Made by a program: the position numbers and the translations under genes. A DNA stretch of 55,180 nt, taken from assembly GCA_023229505.1 (NCBI GenBank), contig JALNZD010000028.1, forward strand, positions 1-55,180, in the 5' to 3' direction. The notes beneath the pieces are model-generated. The model did no database searches. It was not told where the DNA came from and worked only from the letters and a program-made list of their open reading frames with translations. Positions 27,437 to 36,359 of the stretch are shown in pieces; within the stretch, counting starts at the first letter, position 1; each line of letters opens with the position of its first letter. Source of the DNA: Bacteroidales bacterium. GTDB lineage: Bacteria > Bacteroidota > Bacteroidia > Bacteroidales > JAGOPY01.

Positions 27437-29509
27437 TCATCTCGTTTCATTCCAGACTCTTAGAAGAAAAATTTCAATCGCTAAAAAAACCAGGGCTAAA
27501 ATAATAAATAACTTCCAAAGTCTGGTACCCTGGTTTATATCTTTAATGGTATCTGATAAGGGTTTTCCCCTATCAGCCAGTATCCTGAAATTATCAACGG
27601 AATAGCGCAGGACAAGTTCTTCCAATTCTGACTGGCCAGCAAATTTCATTGCCGATTCCTTCCGGTTATAGTTAAAACTTAACCCTTTCAGTGTTTCATT
27701 ACTCTTAAGCAGTTTATAATGGCCCGCTTTTTGGATCTGGTTATAAATCCGGAGGTTTAGTTTTTTATTCAGATTTTGCTGGCCCGGAATAAATTCGAAA
27801 TCACCGGAAACAGAAGCAATCCTTAAAGTATTATCCCCGTTGATATAGGTATTGCTCAATTCAATCTTATTATCACGACTGATAATGTAATAAAGCGGAT
27901 CGGTAGCAGCGCTCAGCAGCGCAATACGGTATAAGGTGGGGACAAAGACAGCATGCCTGGCAAAGTTACCAAATGGCTCCTCCAGTGGGACAGCGAGCAG
28001 AAAAACCTGCCCTTTTCCCGCTGATTCACAGGTCAGAAAAGCTTTTCCATTCAGCATGGACATGACCATCATCTGTGATGATTGCATTTGCCGGGAGATA
28101 TCATAGAAAGCTTTCACCGCCGGCAGGTCCGTGTTATCCAGGTTACGGTCACCCGCTCCGGTTTTCTCGAAAACATCGGCAAAGACAGGGTTATTAAGAT
28201 CAAGTGCAGTAACACGGGTTTCTTCAGTCAATAAACCGGTATAATAATTTGAGCCCACTGAAAATAAAAAATCCCGGTAACTTGCCATATCCGCTTTAGC
28301 GGATGGTATAATTAAAAGTGTTCCGCCATTTTCAAGATAGACCGACAGTTCCTGTGCAAGTCCTGAAGAAAGTTCATTTAATTCATTGAGGATGACAAGT
28401 TCATAATCCCGGAGCCGGTTATAATCAATGTTTTTCAAGGAATTGTTCACAAAAAGAAAGGCAGAATCCCTGCCAAACAAAGAATTAAGATAAGGGCTCT
28501 CTTCCTGGCCGTTAATGGAAAGTATCGGAATGGAACCTGCCACATTATAAGTCAGGAACATCTGATCATCAAAAATAACAGGGTAATCTGAAATTTCCAG
28601 CGTTCCTGACTGGATCCCTTCTTCATAATTTGTAAATGGCAGTTCCACATCATAAAAAGTACCAGGCTGGATATTAAAACTGGCCAGGGCTTTTTGTTTC
28701 CCGTGAACCGATAGCTTCAGCGGGACTTTTTCATAATTTGTTTCAGAATCATTTACAATCCTGGCAATTAGTTTCACGCCCTGGTTCAACTGGTGAACAG
28801 GAGAGATGAACCAGCAGCTGTCGATATAAAGGTTTTCAGTCCTGACTGCCTTCAATGGAATAAGCCAGACAGTTACCATGCTGTCGGGTTTAATATGCTC
28901 AAAATCAGCCATAGATAATTGGAAATCAGATATAAGATAGCTTATTTTAGCCTGGCCAGGCGCGTCAATGTAGCTTTCTTTCTGCCTGCCTTTCACTTCA
29001 GATATCATCCTTACGGCAGGTGTAACCTGAATCTCATCAATCATCTGCAAAAATTCCTCCTTGCTCACCCAACGCTGGTGCCGGCCTTCAAATTCATTGG
29101 TCGTAAGCATAAAGAGGTCGGAAGACCTGTAGGCTGAAGCGATTTCCTTTGCCTTGGTCCTGGCTGCTTCAAGCAGCGGTCCGGTAGTTGTCAGGGCCTC
29201 CATACTAAAAGAATTGTCAATATATACATTAACCTGGCTAATGGCATCCGGCCTGGTTGCATTCCTGACATGAGGGATGTAAGGCTGGGCAAAAGCCATA
29301 ATAAGGGCAGTAATGGCCAGCATCCTGGCGATCATGACCAGCAGGTGTCTTAGTTTTGATTGTTTCCGGGTTTGCTGCTTCAACTCTTCCAGGAAGCGGA
29401 CATTGGTAAAATATACCTTCCTGAACTTCCGGAAATTGAAAAGGTGGATGATTACAGGGATGGCAACCGCTAATAATCCCCAGAGCATATTTGGGTAAAG
29501 AAAACTCAT
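27437..29509 (-). CDS. BatA-domain (aerotolerance-type) membrane protein
   Basis: 690 residues from ATG 29509 (MSFLYPNMLWGLLAVAIPVIIHLFNFRKFRKVYFTNVRFLEEL); the frame extends ten codons further but this start matches the family N-terminus. Two N-terminal membrane helices with the BatA motif are followed by a vWA-like region (INVYIDNSFSMEA), a large periplasmic part with a GATase1-like fold around residues 360-530, and a C-terminal helix (LFIILALVFLAIEIFLL). The Bacteroidota family has an unsettled role, often assigned to cell-envelope functions. It is divergent from the acidic protein-corA-mscL group. Confidence 0.88.
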   Translation of the reverse strand: MSFLYPNMLWGLLAVAIPVIIHLFNFRKFRKVYFTNVRFLEELKQQTRKQSKLRHLLVMIARMLAITALIMAFAQPYIPHVRNATRPDAISQVNVYIDNSFSMEALTTTGPLLEAARTKAKEIASAYRSSDLFMLTTNEFEGRHQRWVSKEEFLQMIDEIQVTPAVRMISEVKGRQKESYIDAPGQAKISYLISDFQLSMADFEHIKPDSMVTVWLIPLKAVRTENLYIDSCWFISPVHQLNQGVKLIARIVNDSETNYEKVPLKLSVHGKQKALASFNIQPGTFYDVELPFTNYEEGIQSGTLEISDYPVIFDDQMFLTYNVAGSIPILSINGQEESPYLNSLFGRDSAFLFVNNSLKNIDYNRLRDYELVILNELNELSSGLAQELSVYLENGGTLLIIPSAKADMASYRDFLFSVGSNYYTGLLTEETRVTALDLNNPVFADVFEKTGAGDRNLDNTDLPAVKAFYDISRQMQSSQMMVMSMLNGKAFLTCESAGKGQVFLLAVPLEEPFGNFARHAVFVPTLYRIALLSAATDPLYYIISRDNKIELSNTYINGDNTLRIASVSGDFEFIPGQQNLNKKLNLRIYNQIQKAGHYKLLKSNETLKGLSFNYNRKESAMKFAGQSELEELVLRYSVDNFRILADRGKPLSDTIKDINQGTRLWKLFIILALVFLAIEIFLLRVWNETR

Positions 29510-29626
29510 GGTATTTAAGGAAAGCGCAAAAATAAGCATTATACACCAAGAAACAGGTTCATGGTCAACAAATGACTTTCATGCCCGGATATTTTAACAT
29601 GAAAAATAAAATTTTGTTTTAAAGTG

Positions 29627-29656
29627 TTGCAGGTAAATAAAGGACAAATATATTTG
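29627..29656 (+). promoter_or_regulatory. Promoter of the acidic protein-corA-mscL operon
   Basis: TTG (29627-29629), 19-nt spacer, then TATATTTG (29649-29656), an exact match to TAnnTTTG. The ATG at 29688 lies 31 bases downstream. Confidence 0.75.
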
Positions 29657-29687
29657 CATCCGCTTTTTAAACCAATAATATTATAAA

Positions 29688-30077
29688 ATGGACCAGAAGA
29701 AGCTCGAAAAACTGGAGAACATCAAGAATTATCTTGAAAATGATGACATTGGCGGCCTGAATAAGTACATCGAAAGGATCAAGCCCATTGTTAAAGATGA
29801 TGAAGATTTTCTGGAAATTTTCGAAGAATTTAAGAATAAAAATTATGACCAGACACTCTTCCTGACAGAAGAAATCATCTTCGACGTCAATGATTCCGAA
29901 TTTGTGGATGACTTTGATAAGGTGGACCTGGATGAATTCAGCGAAAAGCATGATTTGTTGCCTGAAAACCCCGAGGAAAATTTTGAGGATTTTACCGATG
30001 ATTTTTCTGAAGATCTTACTGAAGATCGGTTCGATGACCTGCCTTTCTATGAAGATAAAGATGATGATTATTATTGA
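29688..30077 (+). CDS. Small highly acidic protein, function unknown
   Basis: 129 residues. The first half is a charged helical segment (MDQKKLEKLENIKNYLEND ... EEFKNKNYDQTLFLTEEI), and the C-terminal half is extremely rich in Asp, Glu and Phe with DDF/EDF repeats and ends DKDDDYY. There is no signal peptide, membrane segment or catalytic motif. A canonical promoter precedes it and corA follows after 39 bp, so it is probably expressed with the magnesium transporter gene. I do not recognise the family. Confidence 0.75.
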   Translation: MDQKKLEKLENIKNYLENDDIGGLNKYIERIKPIVKDDEDFLEIFEEFKNKNYDQTLFLTEEIIFDVNDSEFVDDFDKVDLDEFSEKHDLLPENPEENFEDFTDDFSEDLTEDRFDDLPFYEDKDDDYY

Positions 30078-30116
30078 TATTGGCCGGTCCTTTAAAAATG
30101 TTGTAATTTCGGGATC

Positions 30117-31217
30117 ATGAAATCCCGAAAAAAAAATAATCATCCCAACAGGCGGGATCCGGCATTAAGAGGAAAACGAGTTTCCGGAAAAACCGGCCTG
30201 CCTCCAGGATCGCTTATCCATATTGGAAAAGTCCTTACTGACAGCGTTAAGATCAATTTAACGGAGTTCAATTCTGCCGAGATCTATCAGAAAAAAATAA
30301 ACAACCTGGATGGGTTGGATGTTAAAAATGAATTCTTTAACAGCTGGATTGAAATCAGCGGGTTGCACGACACTAAAATCATTGAATCTGTCGGGCAAAC
30401 ACTTGGCATTAACCCCCTGATACTTGAAGATATTCTCAATACCGAGCACCGGCCTAAATTCGATATTCAGGACGGGCTTTTATTCCTGACTTTGAAAGCT
30501 TTTTCATTATCAGAGAGCAGGGAAATACAAATCGAACAGGCAAGCTTTGTCCTTGGTAAAGGATTTCTTGTATCTTTCCAGGAAAGTAACCATTCATGGT
30601 TTGACCCGGTCAAGTTCAGGTTAAATAATTCTGTGGGTAAAATCAGGCACCGGGGATTGGATTTTATCCTTTACTCCCTTATTGATGTCATCGTCGACCA
30701 GTATTATGCTGTCGCTGAAGAAATCGGCGACAAGCTTGAAGAACTTGAGGAGATGATTTTTGAAAATCCCAGCCAGCAGCTGATAGAAAAGAACCGGTTA
30801 ATCAAAAAAGAAATTATTACCATCCGTAAAGCTCTCACTCCTTTGCTCGAAGCGATCAGTAAGCTGAACAGGGATGAACCTGAACTGATAGAAGAGGAGG
30901 TCATGCGGTATTATGATGACGTTCATGATCACATCGTTCAAATCATCGATTACATCGACACTTACCGCGAATTAAGTGCAGAACTCAAAGAAAGTTACCT
31001 GTCAAATATCACCCTGAGGATGAACCAGATCATGAAATTATTGACGATCATTACAACCATTTTTATCCCCCTGACATTTATTGCAGGGATTTATGGTATG
31101 AATTTTGAAAATATGCCCGAACTTTACTGGAAATACGGGTATTTCTGTGTTTTGGCTGTCATGTTTACCATCATGGCAGGAATGGTCATTTATTTCAGTC
31201 GAAAGAAGTGGATTTAA
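30117..31217 (+). CDS. corA: Magnesium/cobalt transporter CorA
   Basis: 366 residues. A cytoplasmic N-terminal domain with a long helix (about 195-310) leads to two C-terminal membrane helices (IMKLLTIITTIFIPLTFIAGI and a last one before YFSRKKWI). The signature YGMNFENMPEL lies between them as in all CorA channels. The start gives a basic N-terminal tail (MKSRKKNNHPNRRDPALRGKR). mscL starts 10 bp downstream. Confidence 0.97.
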   Translation: MKSRKKNNHPNRRDPALRGKRVSGKTGLPPGSLIHIGKVLTDSVKINLTEFNSAEIYQKKINNLDGLDVKNEFFNSWIEISGLHDTKIIESVGQTLGINPLILEDILNTEHRPKFDIQDGLLFLTLKAFSLSESREIQIEQASFVLGKGFLVSFQESNHSWFDPVKFRLNNSVGKIRHRGLDFILYSLIDVIVDQYYAVAEEIGDKLEELEEMIFENPSQQLIEKNRLIKKEIITIRKALTPLLEAISKLNRDEPELIEEEVMRYYDDVHDHIVQIIDYIDTYRELSAELKESYLSNITLRMNQIMKLLTIITTIFIPLTFIAGIYGMNFENMPELYWKYGYFCVLAVMFTIMAGMVIYFSRKKWI

Positions 31218-31227
31218 ACCAAAAACT

Positions 31228-31635
31228 ATGGGCATCATAAAGGATTTTAAAGCATTTGCCATGAGGGGCAATGTCATTGACCTGGCTGTGGCGGTGGTAA
31301 TTGGCGGTGCATTTGGGCAGATCGTAGCATCTTTTGTCAACGATATCCTGATGCCACCTCTTGGACTTTTAATGGGTGGTGTTGATTTTAAAGACCTTAA
31401 AACCACCTTAAAAGAAGGTACGGACGCCATTCCTGCTGTTACATGGAATTACGGTATGTTCATCCAGAATATTATCGATTTCCTGATCATTGCATTTGCG
31501 ATTTTCATAATGGTCAGAGCAATTGCGAAAATCCAGCGGATGAAAGCTCAGGAACCAGCACCACAACCTCCGCCGCCTGAACCGACCAATGAGGAAAAAC
31601 TGTTGACGGAGATCAGGGACTTATTAAAAAAATGA
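31228..31635 (+). CDS. mscL: Large-conductance mechanosensitive channel
   Basis: 135 residues, family length. ATG 31228 gives MGIIKDFKAFAMRGNVIDLAVAVVIGGAFG, the conserved first helix and pore-lining TM1; the frame is open upstream inside corA, but that part is not used. TM2 is NIIDFLIIAFAIFIMVRAI, followed by a Pro-rich linker and a C-terminal helix (EEKLLTEIRDLLKK). It releases solutes on hypo-osmotic shock. It is probably cotranscribed with corA. Confidence 0.97.
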   Translation: MGIIKDFKAFAMRGNVIDLAVAVVIGGAFGQIVASFVNDILMPPLGLLMGGVDFKDLKTTLKEGTDAIPAVTWNYGMFIQNIIDFLIIAFAIFIMVRAIAKIQRMKAQEPAPQPPPPEPTNEEKLLTEIRDLLKK

Positions 31636-31658
31636 AAATTCAATCAGAACTTTAAAAT

Positions 31659-32855
31659 CTAATTCACCCTGCAAACCATTCCCTTGAGGTACAGTCCTTC
31701 CGGGAAATTAAGCGCGACCGGGTGGTCGGGTCCTTGCGAAAGGTATTCCAGCACATAAGCTTCCCGGCCGGCATCAATGGCAGCATCGGCGACAATTTTC
31801 TGGAAAAGATCGGGTTTAACATAACCGGAGCAGGAAAAGGTGATCAGGATGCCACCGGGACGTAATAGTTTGAAAGCAAGCAGGTTGATATCTTTATAGC
31901 CTCTTGTGCCGCCGCTTAACTGGCTTGCTGAAGCCACAAACTTAGGCGGGTCAAGGACGATAAGGTCAAACTGACGCCTGCTATCGCGAAATGTCCGTAA
32001 AAGGTTGAATACATCTTCCTGGATAAATTCGATGTTATCCATATCGGCCTCATTCAATTGGAAATTCTGCCTGGCAAGATCAAGGGTTTCCTGAGAAGTA
32101 TCAACATTAGTCACATGGGATGATTTGCCTACGCTGGCTGCTATACCAAATCCGCCTGTATAGGAAAATGCGTTAAGGACTTCTTTATTTTCCGCATATT
32201 TCATCAACAGGGCCCTGTTTTGCCTCTGGTCAAGGTAGAAACCCGTTTTATGGCCATTATAAACGTCAACCAGGAAATGGAGTGGGCCTTCTTTAATCGG
32301 GATAAGGGGCGGAGGCGCATCGCCTGTCAATGTCATGACACTGTCCTGATATCCTTCTTTCAGCCGGCTATCCGAATCCGACCGCTCAAAAATCCCGCTG
32401 CATGGCCATTGCGCTTTTAACTGGCTAACTATTTCATCCTTCCAATACTCGGCCCCCGCCGACAGAAACTGGCAGACCAGGAAATCATCATAACGGTCCA
32501 CAATTACCCCCGGAAGGCCGTCAGATTCGGCAAAAATCAACCTGTATGCATTGGTTCCAGCAAGGTCAGCGATATCCTTCCTTAATGCAATGGCACCTGT
32601 AATTCGATTTTTAATAAGATCCTGATCGACATGCTCATCCAGGTTAAAACTCAGGATCCGGACCCTTATCTGAGATTTTGAAGAATAACTGCCCCTTGCC
32701 ATCCATTGTCGGTCGATTGTAAAAACCTCAACTGTCTGCCCATCAACAGGACTGCCTTCCACACTTTTTATTGCTCCGGAAAAAATCCAGGGATGGCGGC
32801 GAAGAAGAGACCCTTCTCGACCGGAATTTAGTGTTATTTTTACAAATTGGTTCAT
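31659..32855 (-). CDS. Class I SAM-dependent rRNA methyltransferase, RlmI-like
   Basis: 398 residues. An N-terminal PUA domain (RRHPWIFSGAIKSVEG ... ARGSYSSKSQIRVRIL), a middle domain with the DRYDDFLVCQFL and YLDQRQNRALLM motifs, and a Rossmann methyltransferase with NAFSYTGGFGIAAS (motif I), VTNVDTSQ and the catalytic DPPKFV segment are seen. E. coli RlmI makes m5C1962 in 23S rRNA. The gene stands alone on the minus strand, convergent with mscL. Confidence 0.93.
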   Translation of the reverse strand: MNQFVKITLNSGREGSLLRRHPWIFSGAIKSVEGSPVDGQTVEVFTIDRQWMARGSYSSKSQIRVRILSFNLDEHVDQDLIKNRITGAIALRKDIADLAGTNAYRLIFAESDGLPGVIVDRYDDFLVCQFLSAGAEYWKDEIVSQLKAQWPCSGIFERSDSDSRLKEGYQDSVMTLTGDAPPPLIPIKEGPLHFLVDVYNGHKTGFYLDQRQNRALLMKYAENKEVLNAFSYTGGFGIAASVGKSSHVTNVDTSQETLDLARQNFQLNEADMDNIEFIQEDVFNLLRTFRDSRRQFDLIVLDPPKFVASASQLSGGTRGYKDINLLAFKLLRPGGILITFSCSGYVKPDLFQKIVADAAIDAGREAYVLEYLSQGPDHPVALNFPEGLYLKGMVCRVN

Positions 32856-32884
32856 CTACATTGGCTGGTTTTCAGGTTTTGCAT

Positions 32885-32892
32885 CAAAAGTA
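32885..32892 (-). promoter_or_regulatory. -7 promoter element for the RlmI-like gene
   Basis: TACTTTTG on the minus strand matches TAnnTTTG and lies 29 bases before the ATG at 32855; the -33 element is not clear. Confidence 0.45.
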
Positions 32893-32909
32893 TCTAAAAA
32901 CAGTGAACA

Positions 32910-33494
32910 GTGAACACCATTAATTCCGACCCCGTGCCTGATTCAATCACGATAAGGTTTTATGAGGAATTGAATGACTTCCTTCATTATTCCAGAAGGA
33001 AGAAAGCTTTTAATTTCACATTAACGGGAAAAAGGACTATCAAAGATATCATCGAAGCATTAGGTGTTCCGCATACGGAAGTCGATCTGATTCTTGCCAA
33101 CCAAAAGCCTGTTCAATTCGATTACCATCCAAATAACGATGACTATATTTCTGTCTACCCGGTCTTTGAAGCAATCGACATCACAAGCATCAACTTGCTG
33201 CGGCCAAGGCCGCTCCGTGAACCAAAATTCATTCTTGATGTGCACCTTGGTACTCTGGCCAAATATCTCAGGTTACTCGGGTTCGATACCCTTTACAGGA
33301 ATAACTTTGAAGATGCTGAAATAATAAACCTTTCTGTATCAGAACAGCGGATCATACTTACCCGCGACTTGCTAATCCTGAAAAACGGAAAGGTGACCCA
33401 TGGTTATTTCGTGAGGGAAACCATCCCTATGAAACAGCTCCGGGAAATCGTCACGCGATTTGACCTGAAGGACCAGATCAAAATCAGGACTTGA
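32910..33494 (+). CDS. Mut7-C RNase-domain protein with ubiquitin-like N-terminus, lacking the zinc ribbon
   Basis: 194 residues. The first 85 are a ubiquitin/MoaD-like domain (TIRFYEELNDFLHYSRRKK ... DDYISVYPVFE). From about residue 105 the PIN-like Mut7-C domain follows: KFILDVHLGTLAKYLRLLGFDTLYRN, IILTRDLLILKNG and YFVRETIPMKQLREIVTRFDL. Family members normally continue into a short C-terminal zinc ribbon with RC-x-x-C; here the protein ends KIRT at 33494, overlapping the 3' end of the convergent crtW gene. So either this lineage lost the ribbon or the gene is truncated. The role is probably RNA cleavage; the target is unknown. Confidence 0.88.
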   Translation: MNTINSDPVPDSITIRFYEELNDFLHYSRRKKAFNFTLTGKRTIKDIIEALGVPHTEVDLILANQKPVQFDYHPNNDDYISVYPVFEAIDITSINLLRPRPLREPKFILDVHLGTLAKYLRLLGFDTLYRNNFEDAEIINLSVSEQRIILTRDLLILKNGKVTHGYFVRETIPMKQLREIVTRFDLKDQIKIRT

Positions 33495-34155
33495 GCTGAT
33501 AAAGTTTCCACCATGGTGTTCTTGGGGATTCATGGTGCTCACGGTGGTATCCGAAGAAATAGCAGGACAACATGGCAAGCAAGTGAACCTTCCTGAGGGT
33601 TCGGGCCCTGTGAGGGCCCATCTTAGCAGTATGGGGCATCCGGTGCGGCACAAAAGTTCCAAAATAGAATAGTTGAAAGGTGCTGAGAACTGCTGGTATC
33701 ACCCAGAAAAAAATAATGGACCAATCTGTGAACCATATCTTCAAAATATTATACAGGGCCGCCATGATCACCAGTTGTATCCAGGTAAGATAGTGAACCA
33801 TAAAACGGAACCACCAGACAAAAAAGTTCTGCGATTTGAATGAATAGTCGGGGTCCTTTTCAGTACCCGGATACATGTGATGCAACCCATGGTAGCGTAT
33901 CAGTGTCCTGTACCACATCCCTGCATATAAAAAAACAGAAGTATACCCGATGGCCTGGTTAACCAACCTGTTTCGTGAAACAGTTCCATGCATGGCATCA
34001 TGTCCGGTTATGAAAAGCCCGGTAAAAAAGTAAGTCTGCAGTAAAATATGAAGGTAGAAAAAAGGTGAGAGATAATTTATTTCTACCAGTGCAAGCGAAT
34101 ATAAGAGATGCGCGGCCCAAATCAGAATGATGCTTATGGCAATCAGAATACCCAT
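33484..34155 (-). CDS. crtW: Beta-carotene ketolase, CrtW type
   Basis: 223 residues with several membrane helices and the histidine boxes of membrane di-iron carotenoid ketolases: GHDAMHG, YHGLHHMYPGTEKDPDY, FGTFVPHRMPH and FGYHREHHESPRTPWW. It adds a 4-keto group to the beta ring. The ATG starts 1 base below the end of the cruF-like gene (34156), so crtD, cruF and crtW form one minus-strand operon. The gene runs convergently into the Mut7-C gene with an 11-bp overlap. Confidence 0.9.
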   Translation of the reverse strand: MGILIAISIILIWAAHLLYSLALVEINYLSPFFYLHILLQTYFFTGLFITGHDAMHGTVSRNRLVNQAIGYTSVFLYAGMWYRTLIRYHGLHHMYPGTEKDPDYSFKSQNFFVWWFRFMVHYLTWIQLVIMAALYNILKIWFTDWSIIFFWVIPAVLSTFQLFYFGTFVPHRMPHTAKMGPHRARTLRKVHLLAMLSCYFFGYHREHHESPRTPWWKLYQLKS

Positions 34156-34806
34156 TCAGGAAAAATGAAAAATAATATTTAAAATGATGAAAAACATGAA
34201 TTGAATGATAAACAGCGCCGGAGCAATTTTGTTCTTAATATTTCCCACACTTCTGTCAAGGATTATAAGCAGGATCATGGCAGTGAGGAACCATCCGGTA
34301 TAATTCTGCATGGGGACCGCTTCACCATACCAGTTCCACATATCCAGCCTGATGGCAACCGGTTCGAGGGCTATGTCGTAAAGGACCATCAAAGCCGAGC
34401 CAAACAGGTATCTCAGCCAGCGATTACCTGTGAAAATACCGGTCAATGCCCAGCAGGAGTAAATCAGTAATAACCAGTTAATCCCGATCATCAGCGGTGT
34501 ATTCCAGAGCTTGATCCCGAGGGTCTTCCCATAAACATAATCACCAAAAATGGCACCTGAGTTCACGCCGATCGATTCTATCGTGTAACCTATTAAATAG
34601 ATCACCAATCCTGTCAGGTAAATCCTCAAATCTGCTTTTTCATGAAAAAGCCACAGAAAGTAAAGGCTGAACAGCAGGGTGAATGGCACCAGTGCCTGGA
34701 ATAAGGGTTGTGTCTTGTTGATAGATAAGCCCATAAGACCGACCAGGTAGTAGACGCAAAGAATTAAAATAGTTGCTACCGGGTACTTTCTTACATTTTC
34801 TATCAT
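34156..34806 (-). CDS. cruF: Carotenoid 1,2-hydratase, CruF-like (DUF422)
   Basis: 216 residues from ATG 34806; the frame reaches 34866, but this ATG shares its first base with the last base of the crtD stop codon, a coupled junction. About seven membrane helices. Family motifs: LIYLIGYTIESIGVNSGAIFGDYVYG, TPLMIGINWLLLIYSCW, LMVLYDIALEPVAIRLDMWNW and NYTGWF. CruF hydrates the psi end of acyclic or monocyclic carotenoids to a 1'-hydroxy group, which is the substrate for CrtD-type desaturation. Confidence 0.87.
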   Translation of the reverse strand: MIENVRKYPVATILILCVYYLVGLMGLSINKTQPLFQALVPFTLLFSLYFLWLFHEKADLRIYLTGLVIYLIGYTIESIGVNSGAIFGDYVYGKTLGIKLWNTPLMIGINWLLLIYSCWALTGIFTGNRWLRYLFGSALMVLYDIALEPVAIRLDMWNWYGEAVPMQNYTGWFLTAMILLIILDRSVGNIKNKIAPALFIIQFMFFIILNIIFHFS

Positions 34807-36287
34807 CAGTTTATTTTTTTTATTGAAGGAATCATATCGGCCACGATTTTTGCGGAAGAAAGGCACAGCGGGATACCGCCGCCAGGATGAACGCTCCCGC
34901 CTGTATAATACAATCCCCTGATTTTCGAAAAGTTAGGATGACGCTGGAAAGCTGCCCAAATCGTATTGGAGCTGTTCCCATAAAGCGAACCCCGGTAGGA
35001 AGCCGTTTTCTCTTCGATTCCACGAGGATCCAGGATAAATTCAAATTTCCGGTGTTGACTTATGTCAATTCCTGTTATCCTTTTTATCTTCTTTTCAATC
35101 TGGCCTCTTACATCGTTAATCATAAGATCCCAATCCTGGCCGACATTTTCCGGTGTATTGATCATAACGAACCAATTTTCGCAGCCCGCGGGCGCATCTT
35201 CAGCCACTACCTTGCTGCTGATGAAAATATAAACGGTCGGGTCGGAATGAAGGGTTCTCAGGTTGAAAAGACAATTGAATTCCTGCTGATAATCAGCTGA
35301 AAAAAGGATATTATGCAGGTCTAATCCGGGTGATTCCGTTTCCATGCCCCAGTAAAATATCAAGGCAGAAGTCGACCGTTCATGCCGAAACCATTTCTCA
35401 GGGAAAGGCAATTTCTTTAACAGCTTTTTATAAAGAAAATAAATATCCAGGTCACTGACAATTATCTTATAATCCAAAAAATCTTCACCGTTGACACGTA
35501 ACCCTGCCACCTTATTCCCTGAAAGCAGGATTTCCTGTACTTCACAGTTAAAATAAAATCTGACGCCCATCCTTTCATACAAAGATTTAAGCGATTGGGC
35601 TATTTCGTACATTCCTTTTACCGGGAAATATGCACCCAGGTTATGCTCCAAATGCGGGATCACCATCATGGTAGCAGGAGTCTTGAAGGGATCCGATCCG
35701 TTATAGGTGGCAAAGCGATCGAACAATTGGACGGTATTCGGATGAGTGAAACTTCGCTGATTGATCTCGTGAAGGGTTTTAAACGGCTTTAATTTTGGAA
35801 GAAGGAACAAAGCCCTGATAAAATCTTTGGAATAATAGTTCCTGAAACGATGAAGGGAGTTGTTGATGAATACCGGGTATGTGAAATCATAGATCCGGCT
35901 GCTCTCCCCGAGGTATCGGATCACATTTTTGCTGTCCTCACCGGCCTTGCGGTGCAACTCTTCTGCAAACTCTTCCGTCTCGCCATAAGCATTTATGATC
36001 ATGCCGTCCTCATAAAAATAACGGCAAACTACAGGCTGCTTTGAATATTTGAAATGACTTGCGAAATCATCATCCACGAGTTCAAACAATTCCCCGATCA
36101 AATTGGGCAAAGTGAACAGCGAAGGACCCGTATCAAAACGAAATCCTTCATGCCTGATTTCCGACATTTTTCCACCCGGACGGTCATTTTTCTCAAAAAC
36201 ATCAATCTCGTAGCCTTTTGCTGCCAATCGTGCAGATACTGCAATGCCACCTATACCGGCTCCTATTACTGCAACTTTTTTTGGCAT
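34806..36287 (-). CDS. crtD: Carotenoid 3,4-desaturase, CrtD-like
   Basis: 493 residues. An FAD-binding Rossmann motif (MPKKVAVIGAGIGGIAVSARLAAKGYEIDVFEK) and a C-terminal FAD segment (GLYYTGGSVHPGGGIPLCLSSAKIVADMI) frame a phytoene-desaturase-type amine oxidase. RPGGKMSEIRHEGFRFDTGPSLFTLP and the YFPVKGMYEIAQSL segment are closest to the Bacteroidota CrtD group that desaturates 1'-hydroxy carotenoids at 3',4'. Because cruF follows directly, CrtD is preferred over a second phytoene desaturase. It is divergent from crtI with a 72-bp gap holding both promoters. Confidence 0.87.
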   Translation of the reverse strand: MPKKVAVIGAGIGGIAVSARLAAKGYEIDVFEKNDRPGGKMSEIRHEGFRFDTGPSLFTLPNLIGELFELVDDDFASHFKYSKQPVVCRYFYEDGMIINAYGETEEFAEELHRKAGEDSKNVIRYLGESSRIYDFTYPVFINNSLHRFRNYYSKDFIRALFLLPKLKPFKTLHEINQRSFTHPNTVQLFDRFATYNGSDPFKTPATMMVIPHLEHNLGAYFPVKGMYEIAQSLKSLYERMGVRFYFNCEVQEILLSGNKVAGLRVNGEDFLDYKIIVSDLDIYFLYKKLLKKLPFPEKWFRHERSTSALIFYWGMETESPGLDLHNILFSADYQQEFNCLFNLRTLHSDPTVYIFISSKVVAEDAPAGCENWFVMINTPENVGQDWDLMINDVRGQIEKKIKRITGIDISQHRKFEFILDPRGIEEKTASYRGSLYGNSSNTIWAAFQRHPNFSKIRGLYYTGGSVHPGGGIPLCLSSAKIVADMIPSIKKIN

Positions 36288-36303
36288 CCGGAAACATTTT
36301 AAA

Positions 36304-36311
36304 CAAAGATA
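36304..36311 (-). promoter_or_regulatory. -7 element for the crtD-cruF-crtW operon
   Basis: TATCTTTG on the minus strand, an exact TAnnTTTG match, 16 bases before the crtD ATG. No clear -33 TTG. Confidence 0.5.
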
Positions 36312-36335
36312 TGTTATAAAGGCTGATGATTATTG

Positions 36336-36343
36336 TAATTTCG
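36336..36343 (+). promoter_or_regulatory. Possible -7 element for the crtI-crtB-crtYcd operon
   Basis: TAATTTCG matches TAnnTTTG at seven of eight positions and lies 16 bases before the crtI ATG (36360). It sits 24 bp from the opposing -7 element, so the two transcripts may be coregulated. Confidence 0.4.
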
Positions 36344-36359
36344 TAAACCAAACCTGATA

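Noticed and set aside
31105..31227. N-terminal extension of mscL
   Set aside because: It overlaps corA on the same strand; MscL begins at 31228.
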